Shown here: in pieces, positions 1 to 9,815 of the stretch | How the letters are laid out: each line of letters opens with the position of its first letter | Numbering within the stretch: the first letter of the stretch is position 1 | Origin: Labia minor | Lineage: Eukaryota; Arthropoda; Insecta; Dermaptera; Spongiphoridae | Length of the DNA stretch: 64,000 bases | NCBI GenBank assembly: GCA_963082975.1 | Contig: OY720344.1 | Span: 75,938,053 to 76,002,052 of the forward strand | Direction: 5' to 3' | Program-made: the position numbers and the translations under genes | The notes under the pieces: generated by a model | The model's input: only the letters and a program-made list of their open reading frames with translations | The model's database searches: none | Told to the model about the DNA's origin: nothing

Positions 1-330
1 CTTCTCAATTTTATAACCCTAACTATGTCTGGAGATGCATAGAGGTCATGCAATTCCTCCACTCCCATTCTAGCCACGTGTCTTGTCTATCACAGGCTTC
101 TCAATTTTATAACCCTAACTATGTCTGGAGATGCATAGAGGTCATGCAATTCCTCGTTATGAAGTCTCCGCAATTCCCGGGTGAACTTATCTCACTTTGA
201 CCCATAAATCTCCTATTTTCAAATACTCTAAAACTACTCTCGTCTCCCAGGGTCATAGACGAATTTTGACAAGATAATGTCCTTTACTGCATGATAACAG
301 TCGTTACCCGATTGCAACCTCAATTTAAAT
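1..330 (-). mobile_element. LINE remnant (C-terminal coding debris) with 96-bp tandem duplication
   Basis: Read on the minus strand, this stretch translates in pieces to the familiar C-terminal tail of insect endonuclease/reverse-transcriptase LINEs (a 'NEELHDLY..SP.IVRVIK' type string), preceded by a fragment like 'SGNDCYHAVK'. Stops and a large internal deletion break it. The 60 bases at 1-60 recur at 97-156, so a 96-bp unit has been tandemly duplicated. Related fragments lie at 680-1020, 36960-37270 and 39047-39337. Not a host gene. Confidence 0.6.
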
Positions 331-450
331 TCTTCTCGAATATTAAATTATCATATATGTTAAATCTAATCTTAAAGATTCAATCCGAATATTTCAATTT
401 AACTTAATAATCTTAATTAGTTTTCTAATATTTCATTTATTTAATAATAA

Positions 451-535
451 ATAACTAGCTGCTCCGAGCGCCTTCGGCGCTCTTCACACCTAGACGAGGG
501 CTCCGCCCCCTGTACCCCCGAGTGATACATAGTAT
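451..535 (-). repeat. GC-rich double-hairpin LINE 3' end motif, copy 1
   Basis: Two strong GC stem-loops in an AT-rich setting: GAGCGCCTTCGGCGCTC (466-482) and a second arm around GGGCTCCGCCCCC, followed by TGTACCCCCGAG. Near-identical motifs occur at 19996-20080 (same strand) and 25064-25146 (opposite strand). In all three cases the motif lies just past the 3' end of a LINE remnant, which suggests it is the LINE's own 3' terminal structure. Confidence 0.6.
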
Positions 536-679
536 TTGGTTGAAAGTCTGTATGTAAAAGGTTTACATCCATTTTGTTTCAATCAGTATAAGTAGATAAG
601 ACATGTATTTGTTTTCTTGTAAAATATATTTTAATTTAATCAGTAAATTAATTATATATTATTATTGTATATGTTATAT

Positions 680-1060
680 TTATCTAACTCTGTGTCTCTA
701 CAGTTTTCGAAAGTTCTTAGCCGCAGCATCCACATTTCTCTAAACGTCCTTATCCTGAGCTACAACCAAATCCTACCCTGTCCCAACTCTCCCATGTCCC
801 TTCCTTCATTGTCCACCCACCTTGGTTCTTGGTCTTCCACCGGATGTTTCCCAATCGGTTTCTCCCAATTTCTAGTTTCTCCAATTCCAACCACGTCCCC
901 TTCCCATCCCAGCCTTCTCGATTTTATAACCTTAACTATATCTGGACATTATTTCTCGTTATGCCATTTCCGCCATCCCCCTGTGACCTCATCTTCCTTT
1001 GGCCTATAAATGCTGCAAACAATATTAATCTCACAAATACTCTAAATCTACTCTCGTCTC
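680..1060 (-). mobile_element. LINE remnant, C-terminal region and 3' end
   Basis: On the minus strand this is a decayed copy of the LINE C-terminal tail seen at 36960-37270, with reading frames broken by stops. Its 3' side (630-690) shares an AT-rich segment with 21474-21535 and with the reverse complement of 24890-24970, and then runs into the GC hairpin motif at 451-535. The long plus-strand open frames here are shadows of this debris. Confidence 0.5.
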
Positions 1061-1073
1061 CCAGAATCATCGA

Positions 1074-1260
1074 TATGGTGACCAAACGTCCCGTCTTTAG
1101 GTGCCCTGTCCCAAAAATGTCTTCGGGACACCCTACTCTCCCGTTTTTTCAATATTTAGGACATTTCGTAATTTTTTTTTCAAAATTTTTTCAATTTAGT
1201 TCTAAAAAAAAAGGTATACCGTTTGTCCCGGTTTGGTGTTTTCGAAATATGGTCACCCTA
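1074..1260. mobile_element. hAT-type MITE (187 bp)
   Basis: The ends are inverted (GGTGACCA... and the complement of ...TGGTCACC), matching the common hAT terminal sequence TAGGGTGACCATA with some decay on the left. Eight-base flanks match at seven of eight positions: ATCATCGA (1066-1073) and GTCATCGA (1261-1268), as expected of a hAT target duplication. No coding capacity. It interrupts LINE debris. Confidence 0.7.
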
Positions 1261-1289
1261 GTCATCGATCAACATGAAAAATAATTGTT

Positions 1290-1560
1290 TTATATATTTT
1301 AATTTTGATCCTCTTTGATGAGATAAGCCCCTTTACTGCATAATAACAGGCGTTACTCAATTTCAACGTCGATTTAAATTCTTCTCGAATATTATTATCC
1401 TTCGTGATTAGAGATCTTAAGTATTTAAATATTTATACGTTTTCAAATTATACATTTTGTATGTTAATTTTATGTAAGTCGTATCCGTATCATAATTCTT
1501 GAATTCTTTTGTTTAATTACATTTCGGTTGATTTTTCCCCAATTTCTCTAATCACATGTC
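1290..1560 (-). mobile_element. LINE reverse-transcriptase remnant
   Basis: Similar to 20160-20470 and to the reverse complement of 24480-24790, which translate in pieces to the post-YADD part of a LINE reverse transcriptase. It is badly decayed, with no open frame. The stretch from 1561 to 2361 contains only AT-rich sequence in which I recognise nothing. Confidence 0.4.
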
Positions 1561-2361
1561 TCCTCTTCCAGTCCAATTCCTTTACCTATCAATGTTGCAT
1601 AAGGCATTTAAATTTCGTAATTTGGCTAGAACACTCCATTTTTTAAAATCTTATTTAGAGGGAGAGAGAGAGGTTCTAATTATATAAAAATCTGTTTCTA
1701 TGGCAGCAAAAAAGTAAACAAATTACATACATACATACACTCTCCTTTATATATATTTCTGGAAAATGGAACACCCGCAGCTCAGCTCAGGAGTTACCTA
1801 AGATTCTAATTTATTTTTTATTTTTCATCATTTGAGGTACCCTTCACCTCAGAAAAATTTGGTTACCTTACTCCTTGTATTTTAGGCTCTGGAGTTTTTT
1901 GCGTACAGTCGGACACTGTCGTATTAAATATATAGATATCTTCTTATAAAATTCAATTTATAATAGAAATTTATTTTAACCAGGAATAGATATTATAGAA
2001 ATTAATTTAATATTCTAATTTAAATTGAAATATTGAATTCAACATCATTCAGAGATTCCAAAACACAGATATTAACACCATGGCCATAGTGCTCTCGATA
2101 CTTTCCCCTAATCCTTCTTCAAAAATATAATAAGTTTAAATTATTAAATATTATGTATTATTGTGAGACATTTTATTATTGCCATTAACTTTGGGAAGAA
2201 TTACAAATTATTTGGAAAATAAAAATAATAAAAGAAAAAGAAAATATAATGATAAATAATAAGGAATAGATATCGGATGTATCAAGAAGACAGGGATTTT
2301 AGCGGAGGTAATTACATCATTCAAATTGTTGAGTGTAAATTTTACTAAAGCAAATCGAATG

Positions 2362-2629
2362 CAGTGGTGTATTGGGAGGGGAACGCGGGGGAACGCCGTT
2401 CATTTATCTTTTTTCAGAACCGGAACGGGTTCCAGTAATTTTTCATGTCCCGACAACTCCCACTTAAATCTACTTTTAGAATTTCTTTTTTTGTGTTCGT
2501 TAATACTTTGTATAGTAAGAATAAGAAAAAATAAAAACTTATATGGAAAAAAATAGTTTGCTGAAAATAGGACTTTTTTTTGTTCCTACTATGCGTGCCC
2601 TTACTTCTTATTTTCCCAATACATCACTG
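2362..2629. mobile_element. hAT-type MITE (268 bp)
   Basis: Terminal inverted repeats start CAGTG(G/A)TGTATTGGG at both ends. The element is flanked by a perfect 8-bp target duplication, ATCGAATG, at 2354-2361 and 2630-2637. It encodes no recognisable protein; the small open frame starting at 2326 crosses its edge and is not a gene. It lies about 450 bp upstream of CCT5 copy 1. Confidence 0.85.
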
Positions 2630-3075
2630 ATCGAATGGAAGAGGGGACTAAGTTAATTTTCAAAAACACAAAAGAGTATCTCATAAGCTAAAGTTATGTT
2701 AAAGATACTTAAATAAATTAACCAAAATAGTAGTTTTAATTTTAATTTAAATATTTATTATGAAAATTGAAAATATTTTATTTGAAAATACATTTTAAAA
2801 TTTGCGCATGTAATTCAAACTTAAAAATGTTTATAGATGGCAGGACTATACCATTATATTTAGTGTGTTGGTGTATTTAGGATTCGGTTTATATCGTTAC
2901 ATTCCGGAATATTTCGGATAGTTTCATTTTCCGGTTCCTTTTCTTATTCATTTCTTTTTGGTTGCTTCAGCAGGGAACAAAATGGCGATCTGATTAGTTG
3001 TCTTTGTTTGTTGTATCTTTCTATTAAATCGTATGAATTTTTTGAATTTCAACTGATTTAATATTTATAATCAAA

Positions 3076-6000
3076 ATGTCGATGCCAGGGACATTGGCTT
3101 TCGACGAATATGGTCGTCCTTTTATTATTATTAGAGATCAAGAAAAACAAAAACGTTTAACCGGCAGAGATGCTATAAAGGTTTGTGATTTTTTTTGGTT
3201 TGAAATAGATTAAAATATAATTATTATAATTTTCTTTAAATATTAAAAATTATTTAATTTAAAACAAATGATAAAAATGATTATATCAAAAAAGAAATTA
3301 TTTGATTTTCCTATTTCCTTAAAAGGTAATGTTTCTAATCCCTTTATTATTTATTGATTTTAATTTCAATTATTTTCTATTTAAAATTTAAAATCATAAT
3401 ATCGTTAATATTTTATTTTCTGTTTATATTATTGTTTTTATTGGATATATTAAATATTAAATAAAAAATTAAAAATGTAAATAGATTATTAATTAATTTT
3501 ATTATATATTAAGCTGTTTAAAATTTCAGTCTCATATAATGGCTGGGAGACAAATAGCAAATACTTTAAAATCTTCATTGGGTCCAAAAGGATTGGACAA
3601 AATGATGGTTTCTTCTGATGGTGATGTGACCGTTACTAATGATGGAGCTACAATCCTTAAAATGATGGATGTTGAACATGAAATTGCAAAATTAATGGTT
3701 CAGCTATCTCAATCTCAAGATGATGAGATTGGTGATGGAACTACTGGAGTTGTAGGTTAGCTTATTTTCTTTTCATTCTGCATGTCTAAAAAGTTGATGA
3801 TTTTTCTATTTCATTTATGACTTTTTAAGATTATGCTAAAGAAAATTGGATCTGAACCATTGGGATATTTTGATAAATATTGCATACTGATGTGATCCAT
3901 ACATATCAAATTTATTTAATTAATATATTTACTTTAAATTTGCAATTAACATATTTTTTAATATTTAAAGAGTTTACTTTCTCAAACATAGGTGATATAA
4001 TATAAATATTAAATTATTTGCCCAATGATGACAATCTGCCTCTGCAAGGGTGGTCTACTAGAATTGAATATTCTTATCATTATTTTTTTCCTCCCAATTC
4101 AATTGCGAAATGATAAGTTTTTAATTCAGGTTGATGGTTCCCTGTGTGCAAAGATTATGAGAGCTGAGGGCATAAATTAAATCTTTTTTTTTTTGTTTTA
4201 TTTGTTTTCATTCACAAAAGAGATTTTAATTTTACCAATTTTCTATAAACGTGCCATGCTTTTTTATTAATACAACAAAGAAATGAACTTTTCTTAAGAG
4301 GGCGTTAGTGTCGATTTTTAAAAAAAAAACATGCTAACATGGATTTTATTTATAAGATCCAAATCTCATAATTAACACAAAAAAATAATTTTTCATTTTT
4401 ACATATTGATTAATGGAAAAAATTTTGAAGAGAATAAATGTTTTAATAAAATTAATTTTTTTACACTGAAATGCTTAATTAATTTAATTTTACATATTGC
4501 ATGATTAAGGTCAATCGTTTATATAACATTTGGCTTAATTTTATCCATGCATATATTAATTTGAATCTGAACCATTGGGTAATTTTCATAAATTTCTCAC
4601 ACTGATATGATTCAAACATACATTTATAAATTAATAAAATTTTGTTAAACTTTTTATTCGAGACTCCATAAATGTTATTTTTTAATGGGATATTTATATA
4701 AAATATTATTCAAATCATTTTGAAATATTACTTTTAGACTCTTAATTTTTAATATTTATCTAAAAATGAAAATATTATTGATTATATAAATGTATCGCTT
4801 TAAATCTTTATGAAATCAAGGAATAAACAACGTCTTTGCACATTGGCATCTAAAAGCAAATGGGTTTATTTATCCTATTGGCTTTTTAAATATTTTAACT
4901 GTGCAAAAGAAAATCCTTTGCTTTGCAACTCAAGTTCACTTAACTTACTGAACTTGTTACTAGCTTGAAGGAACATCCATAGATAAATAAATATAAGAAA
5001 GTTATTTATTATATTAATAAAATTTTTACAAATTATTCAATTAAATTTAAATATCATTTTTTTAATTTGTTTTATTTCTAGTAATGGCTGGAGCTTTACT
5101 TGAATATGCCGAACAATTATTGGATAAAGGAATTCATCCTATTCGAATTGCCGATGGTTTTGAAATGGCACTTCAATGTGCTGTAAAACATCTCGAGAAA
5201 ATTTCCGAAAGTTTTCTTGTTGATACTTCAAATTTAGAACCCTTAATTCAAACCGCGATGACTACTTTAGGATCTAAAATGTAAGTTGTTTTTTTTTTTA
5301 TTGTTATTTATTTAAAGAAATAACTTGGATTTATTTCATTGTATTATTATTATTAGAGAAAAAAAAATCTAAAACAAGTTATATATTTTTTGATTTTTGA
5401 TTTATTATTTGAACTTTATAATTATAATTCATTTAAAGTTTTATTTCTATAACATTTCGGCCCTTGAAAAATATTTATTATTTTTTTAATACGTAAACAT
5501 TGATTATTTATTTATTTTATATAATATTATATTTGATAATTATTAAGAGAATTTTTATTAAAAGACCACATTATTTGTATAAAATTATTTATTAAATTAA
5601 AATAATTGTACAACGTTTCAACTGCTTATTCTGCAGTCGTTTTCAAGTAACCGTACGCTTGCTCCGATTCAAGCGGACTGATGCATGTCACCTCTTATAT
5701 AGGCAGTGATATTGGCGCCAATTTTTGGCTCCAATTTTTACAGCCAATTCTTAATCTCAACATGAAGTCAGCAGCAATTGTCAAAGCAAGCGTTTACAAT
5801 CAAGAAGTATGATAGTGCATTATGTCTCTAAAATGAAGATACTAAATTATTTCCATAATCAAGATATATACACAAATACACATTAGATTAATTATATTTA
5901 ATTTAATTTGACAAATTGTAATCGTATCAAATCTAATTTCCTCTGCAATGTTGTTTGGTAAGTTATATAAGGATGATTCAATTGAACTAACTATCTCAAT

Positions 6001-9000
6001 TTTTGGAATTTTATTCGGTGCTATGGAGAACTTTGGTCCTTTTGCTAACTACTCTCGAATTAATAGAATTTTGCCAAAAATCTACATACTTTATTTATGA
6101 TAAAAAGATTTATAAGCAAAAAGAAGGATGTGCTATGGGTAGTCCACTAAGCCCAGTATTCGCTAACATATTCATGGAAGATTTTGAAACAAAATTAGTC
6201 AATAATGCAATAAAGAAACCAAAACTGTTTCTTAGATATGTGGATGATATTTTGATGATTTGGCCTCATGGTAAGGATTCTTTAGTTAAATTTGTAGAAG
6301 CAGCAAATAATTTACATAAAAATATAAAACTAAGCGTTGAATGGGAAATAAATGAAGAGTTACCGTTTCTTGATGTATTAATTAAAAAGAAACAGAATGG
6401 ATTAAGGTTTGATATTTTCAGGAAAACAACTCACACCAACAGATATATCCACGCAGATTCCCACCACCATCCATCACAAAAATATGGAGTGATAAAAACA
6501 CTGCACAAAAGAGCCGAAGAGATATGCTCAAATGAAAACATTAAAAAAGAAAAACAACGATTGAAGGAAGCTTTCATAAACAATGGCTTCTCGGAATATG
6601 AAATTAGGAAATTCAGTAAAACAAAAAAGACAGAAATCAAAAATGAAAATGAAAAACCAATATACAGATCACAAATAACATTACCTTATATAAAAGGAAC
6701 AACAGAAAAAATAGCGTCAAAATTGAGGAAACACAACATCAGAGTAACATATAAACCTCATAAACAAATGTCTTCTCTCACCTCAAATATAAAAGACAAA
6801 ATTAAAAACGAAAATAATGGAGTTTATAAGGTAACTTGTGAATGCAAAAAAGTATACATTGGTGAAACAAGTAGAAAGATTTCTACAAGACTGTCTGAAC
6901 ATGAGAGAGCCATTAGATTGAAACATCCAAATCAATCAGCAATTGCAGAACATGCCTTAACAACAGGACATAAAATAAATTTAGATAATGTAGAAACACT
7001 TCATATTGAAAATAATTGGTGGAAAAGAAAAATAAAAGAATCTATAGAAATTGATAATCATCCCAATAATATTAACAAAGAGGATGGATATAGACTTAAT
7101 AAGATGTGGAACATAGTGTTGGATGAGTAAAATTTGTCAAATTAAATTAAATATAATTAATCTAATGTGTATTTGTGTATATATCTTGATTATGGAAATA
7201 ATTTAGTATCTTCATTTTAGAGACATAATGCACTATCATACTTCTTGATTGTAAACGCTTGCTTTGACAATTGCTGCTGACTTCATGTTGAGATTAAGAA
7301 TTGGCTGTAAAAATTGGAGCCAAAAATTGGCGCCAATATCACTGCCTATATAAGAGGTGACGTGTCCCGACATGCATCAGTCCGCTTGAATCGGAGCAAG
7401 CGTACGGTTACTTGAAAACGACTGCAGAATAAGCAGTTGAAACGTTGTACAATTATTTTAATTTAATAAATAATTTTATACAAATAATGTGGTCTTTTAA
7501 TAAAAATTCTCTTAATAATTATCAAAATAACCACAAAAGCTTTAATAAATACATATTATATTTGCATATAAATTGAATAAATTTGTTTATTAGAGTCAAC
7601 AAATGCCATCGTCAAATGGCTGAAATTGCTGTTAATGCTGTTATGGCTGTGGCAGATATGGAAAAACGCGATGTCAATTTCGAACTAATTAAAGTTGAAG
7701 GCAAAGTTGGAGGTCGACTTGAAGACACTATTCTTGTCAAAGGTGTGATTGTGGACAAGGACTTCAGTCACCCCCAAATGCCAAAAGTAATAAACTTTAA
7801 ATGCTTTTTTCTTGTTTTTATTTTATCAATATTTAATGTTTATTTTGTTGTGATTTTTCTTCAGGTTTTAAAAGATGTCAAATTAGCAATTTTAACTTGT
7901 CCATTTGAACCACCAAAGCCCAAAACAAAACATAAGTTGGATGTTACATCTGTCGAAGATTATCATGCTCTCCGAAAATATGAACATGAAAAATTTACTG
8001 AAATGGTTAAACAGGTAAATATAATGAAATCAAAATAAAATTTTGTTATCTTTTAAGCACATCGGCATCTTAAGCAAATGGACTATATAATTTTATCCAG
8101 ATGCTTTTCATAATATAAAATGTGCAAAATTAAATCCTTCACTTTGCAACTCAAGCCTACTAATTTACTAGACTTGATACAAGTTAGAAGGAATAAACGA
8201 ATTTATCATATCAAACTATCTGACATCAATTATAATATATTGAATAAATATAATTTATTATTTGTTAGGTGAAAGATGCAGGAGCTACCTTAGCTATTTG
8301 TCAATGGGGATTTGATGATGAAGCAAATCATTTGTTATTGCAAAAGGATCTTCCAGCTGTTCGATGGGTTGGAGGACCCGAAATTGAGGTAATTAAAAAT
8401 ATAATCATGTAAGAAAGAGAATAATGCACAAATTGTTCTAACAATCTTGCCTTGTATAGTTACAAGTTTGTTAAGTATCTTGTGCAAAATTAAATTTTTC
8501 TTGGTGTGAATTTATATTTCTTATATTTAGATTCAAATACCATCTAAAAAACATAATAATAAAATAAAATATATTTTATAAATTAAATTTTGTTAAATTT
8601 TATTTATATTTGTAAATATATATAAATATGTATCATTTTAGTTGATTGCAATTGCGACTGGTGGTCGAATCGTTCCACGATTTGAAGAACTAACTACAGA
8701 TAAACTTGGTTATGCGGGTGTGGTTCGAGAATTATGTTTCGGTACTACCAAGGACCGTATGCTTGTTATTGAAGAATGCAAAAATTCCCGTGCTGTAACA
8801 ATTTTCATACGTGGTGGTAATAAAATGGTAAATTATTTATTTTAATTTTTTAGAAAATATATGAATCCAATTGACTAATTTTTTTTTTTTTTATTATTAT
8901 TATTTATTTAAAGATAATTGAAGAGGCCAAACGTAGTATTCACGATGCTCTTTGTGTTGTCCGTAACTTAGTTCAAGATAATCGAATTGTCTACGGTGGA

Positions 9001-9815
9001 GGAGCTGCTGAAATTTCATGTGCTCTTCGAGTATCTGAAGAAGCTGATAAGGTAAAGAATTGTCTAATTATTTTCAAGTTTATTCATCTTTATAATGGTA
9101 AACATTTCAATTTTTTATTTCCTATTAATTAAAAGATTTTTAATTATATTTACTTAAATTATTAAAAAAAAAAATTTAAAACTAACCCTATTAAATTAAA
9201 ATTAAATAAATTTATATCTATTTTTCCCCCTTAGATTTCATCCTTAGAACAATATGCATTTAGAGCATTTGCGGATGCACTTGAAGCTATTCCTTTAGCA
9301 CTTGCTGAAAATTCTGGATTATCTCCAATTCATACATTAACAGAGGTTAAATCTAGACAAATTAAGGAGCAAAATCCAGCCTTAGGAATTGACTGTATGT
9401 TGGTGGGAACAAATGGTAAGTGAATTATTAAATTTAAATTATTATTTTATTAATATTATTTGCCCAATGATGACAATCTGCCTCTGCAAGGGTGGTCTAC
9501 TGGAATTGGATATTCTTATCATTATTTTTTTTATTTCTCCCAATTCAATTGTGGAATGATAGGTTTCTAATTCTGGCTGATGGTTCCCAGTGTGCAAAGA
9601 TTATGAGAGCTGAGGGCTAACACCTTTATTATAGTTTATAAACTCTTATCTTTTTTTATATTTATTGTTTCCATTTTCTTCTAGATATGAAAATTCAAAA
9701 TGTTATTGAAACCTTGCATAGTAAGAAACAACAAATGTTCCTTGCTACTCAACTTGTTAAGATGATATTAAAAATCGATGATGTTCGTTCACCAAACGAT
9801 CCTGGCCTATATTAA
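3076..9815 (+). CDS. CCT5: T-complex protein 1 subunit epsilon (CCT epsilon), copy 1
   Basis: Group II chaperonin subunit of the cytosolic TRiC/CCT ring, which folds actin, tubulin and other proteins using ATP. Exons: 3076-3180, 3530-3755, 5082-5280, 7594-7786, 7865-8014, 8269-8388, 8642-8827, 8914-9051, 9235-9415, 9685-9815. They total 1629 nt and give 542 residues, the usual length. The start follows from the conserved beginning ([12 protein letters not shown]). Visible motifs are the equatorial ATP site GDGTTG (about residues 103-108), the apical stretch [13 protein letters not shown], and C-terminal [15 protein letters not shown]-like segments. All introns are GT...AG with consistent phase. 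Introns 2, 5, 6 and 9 carry likely snoRNAs, and intron 3 carries a Penelope-like insertion. An almost identical intact copy lies at 25661-30371. Both appear functional by sequence. Confidence 0.97.
3777..3906 (+). ncRNA. H/ACA snoRNA-like, CCT5 intron 2 (family A, copy 1)
   Basis: Two-hairpin layout. The 5' hairpin pairs GCAT near 3779 with ATGC near 3832 and has an inner CTAAAAAGT/ACTTTTTAAG stem. A hinge AGAAAA (fits ANANNA) follows. The 3' hairpin is closed by GGATC/GATCC (3847-3898) and followed by ACA at 3901-3903, three bases before the inferred end. Family A's second member at 4498-4621 keeps the 3' stem as GAATC/GATTC, a compensatory change. Target not determined. Confidence 0.65.
4020..4171 (+). 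ncRNA. Long C/D-box snoRNA-like, CCT5 intron 2 (family B, copy 1)
   Basis: A terminal stem GCCC/GGGC encloses box C (AATGATGA) near the 5' end and box D (CTGA) near the 3' end. About 152 nt is long for a C/D RNA. An inner stem CTTATCATT/AATGATAAG is kept in the family member in intron 9 (9462-9617), where the second strand reads AATGATAGG and still pairs. Guide target not identified. Confidence 0.6.
4498..4621 (+). ncRNA. H/ACA snoRNA-like, CCT5 intron 2 (family A, copy 2)
   Basis: The 5' hairpin is closed by GCATG/CATGC with inner TTAAG/CTTAA. The hinge is ATATTA. The 3' hairpin is closed by GAATC/GATTC and followed by ACA at 4616-4618. It shares the loop-side string TCTGAACCATTGGG with 3777-3906, while the closing stem differs by paired changes. 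Confidence 0.65.
4835..4978 (+). ncRNA. H/ACA snoRNA-like, CCT5 intron 2 (family C, copy 1)
   Basis: The 5' hairpin is closed by TTTGCACA/TGTGCAAA. The hinge is AGAAAA. The 3' hairpin has outer CCTT/AAGG and inner CAAGTTCA/TGAACTTG stems. ACA at 4973-4975 lies three bases from the inferred end and about 105 nt before the acceptor. A paralogous RNA lies in intron 5 (8055-8198). Confidence 0.7.
5281..5535. other. AT-rich 5' part of CCT5 intron 3
   Basis: Ordinary AT-rich intron sequence identical to the copy 2 intron (27866-28120). It ends in the 12-bp Penelope target sequence ATATTATATTTG (5524-5535). No RNA or protein gene seen. Confidence 0.7.
5536..5917 (-). repeat. Left inverted arm (pseudo-LTR) of the Penelope-like element
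   Basis: Reverse complement of 7131-7522 apart from a 10-nt deletion near 5688 and scattered changes. It starts immediately after the target duplication. Confidence 0.9.
6003..7130 (+). pseudogene. Penelope-like RT + GIY-YIG endonuclease, 5'-truncated ORF
   Basis: The 375 open residues hold the C-terminal part of a Penelope-type reverse transcriptase joined to a GIY-YIG endonuclease. Visible are the motif B region [15 protein letters not shown] (about residues 44-58), the catalytic YVDD (79-82), a lysine-rich linker with a His-rich stretch (150-157), GVY (273-275), YIGET (285-289), and Arg and His at 291 and 300. The N-terminal half, including the first catalytic Asp of the RT, is missing, so it cannot be active alone. 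The first 25-30 residues do not match the family and are probably read-in from the truncation junction. The C-terminal endonuclease looks complete to the stop, seven bases or so from the right arm. Confidence 0.9.
7131..7522 (+). repeat. Right inverted arm (pseudo-LTR) of the Penelope-like element
   Basis: Pairs with 5536-5917. Near its 3' end is a small hairpin (ACTGC 7421-7425 with GCAGT 7433-7437) followed by GAAAC (7439-7443). This looks like stem II and the 3' core of a hammerhead, but no intact CTGATGA core is present. Confidence 0.85.
8055..8198 (+). ncRNA. H/ACA snoRNA-like, CCT5 intron 5 (family C, copy 2)
   Basis: The 5' hairpin is closed by GCACAT/ATGTGC. A hinge within AAATTAAA follows. 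The 3' hairpin has outer CCTTC/GAAGG, and an inner CAAG/CTTG. The tail box reads ATA (8093-8095 equivalent at 8193-8195) in place of ACA, which is tolerated in some H/ACA RNAs. It ends about 70 nt before the acceptor, a usual spacing. Related to 4835-4978. Confidence 0.65.
8423..8490 (+). ncRNA. H/ACA-like single hairpin, CCT5 intron 6
   Basis: A hairpin closed by TGCACAA/TTGTGCA with an inner CTTGTA/TACAAG stem, followed by the same AAATTAAA string that follows the 5' hairpin at 8055-8198. A convincing second hairpin and ACA box are not visible downstream. It may be a degenerate or partial H/ACA RNA. Confidence 0.4.
9462..9617 (+). ncRNA. Long C/D-box snoRNA-like, CCT5 intron 9 (family B, copy 2)
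   Basis: Terminal stem GCCC/GGGC, box C AATGATGA, box D CTGA, about 156 nt. It is clearly homologous to 4020-4171 over its length, with most differences in loops and a wobble pair in the inner stem. It lies about 67 nt before the exon 10 acceptor. Confidence 0.6.

Larger units (their letters stand above)
5536..7552 (+). mobile_element. Penelope-like retroelement with long inverted arms, 5'-truncated
   Basis: The 2017-bp insert is flanked by a perfect 12-bp target duplication ATATTATATTTG (5524-5535 and 7553-7564). The empty site survives in CCT5 copy 2. Inverted arms of 382 bp (5536-5917) and 392 bp (7131-7522) enclose one coding remnant. They differ mainly by a 10-nt gap near GCATGTC. A tail of about 30 bp (7523-7552) lies outside the right arm. 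Inverted pseudo-LTR copies, a short tail and 5' truncation are known traits of Penelope-like elements. It sits in a CCT5 intron in the sense direction. Confidence 0.93.

Noticed and set aside
829-1284. 151-codon plus-strand frame
   Set aside because: It spans antisense LINE debris and a MITE; composition and content are not gene-like.
5536-7552. DNA transposon because of long terminal inverted repeats
   Set aside because: The coding remnant is a Penelope RT with GIY-YIG endonuclease, and the 12-bp target duplication plus one-sided tail fit that class.
7583-8038. Single 151-residue protein across CCT5 exons 4 and 5
   Set aside because: The intron between 7787 and 7864 happens to be open, but GT...AG borders and comparison with CCT5 show it is spliced out.
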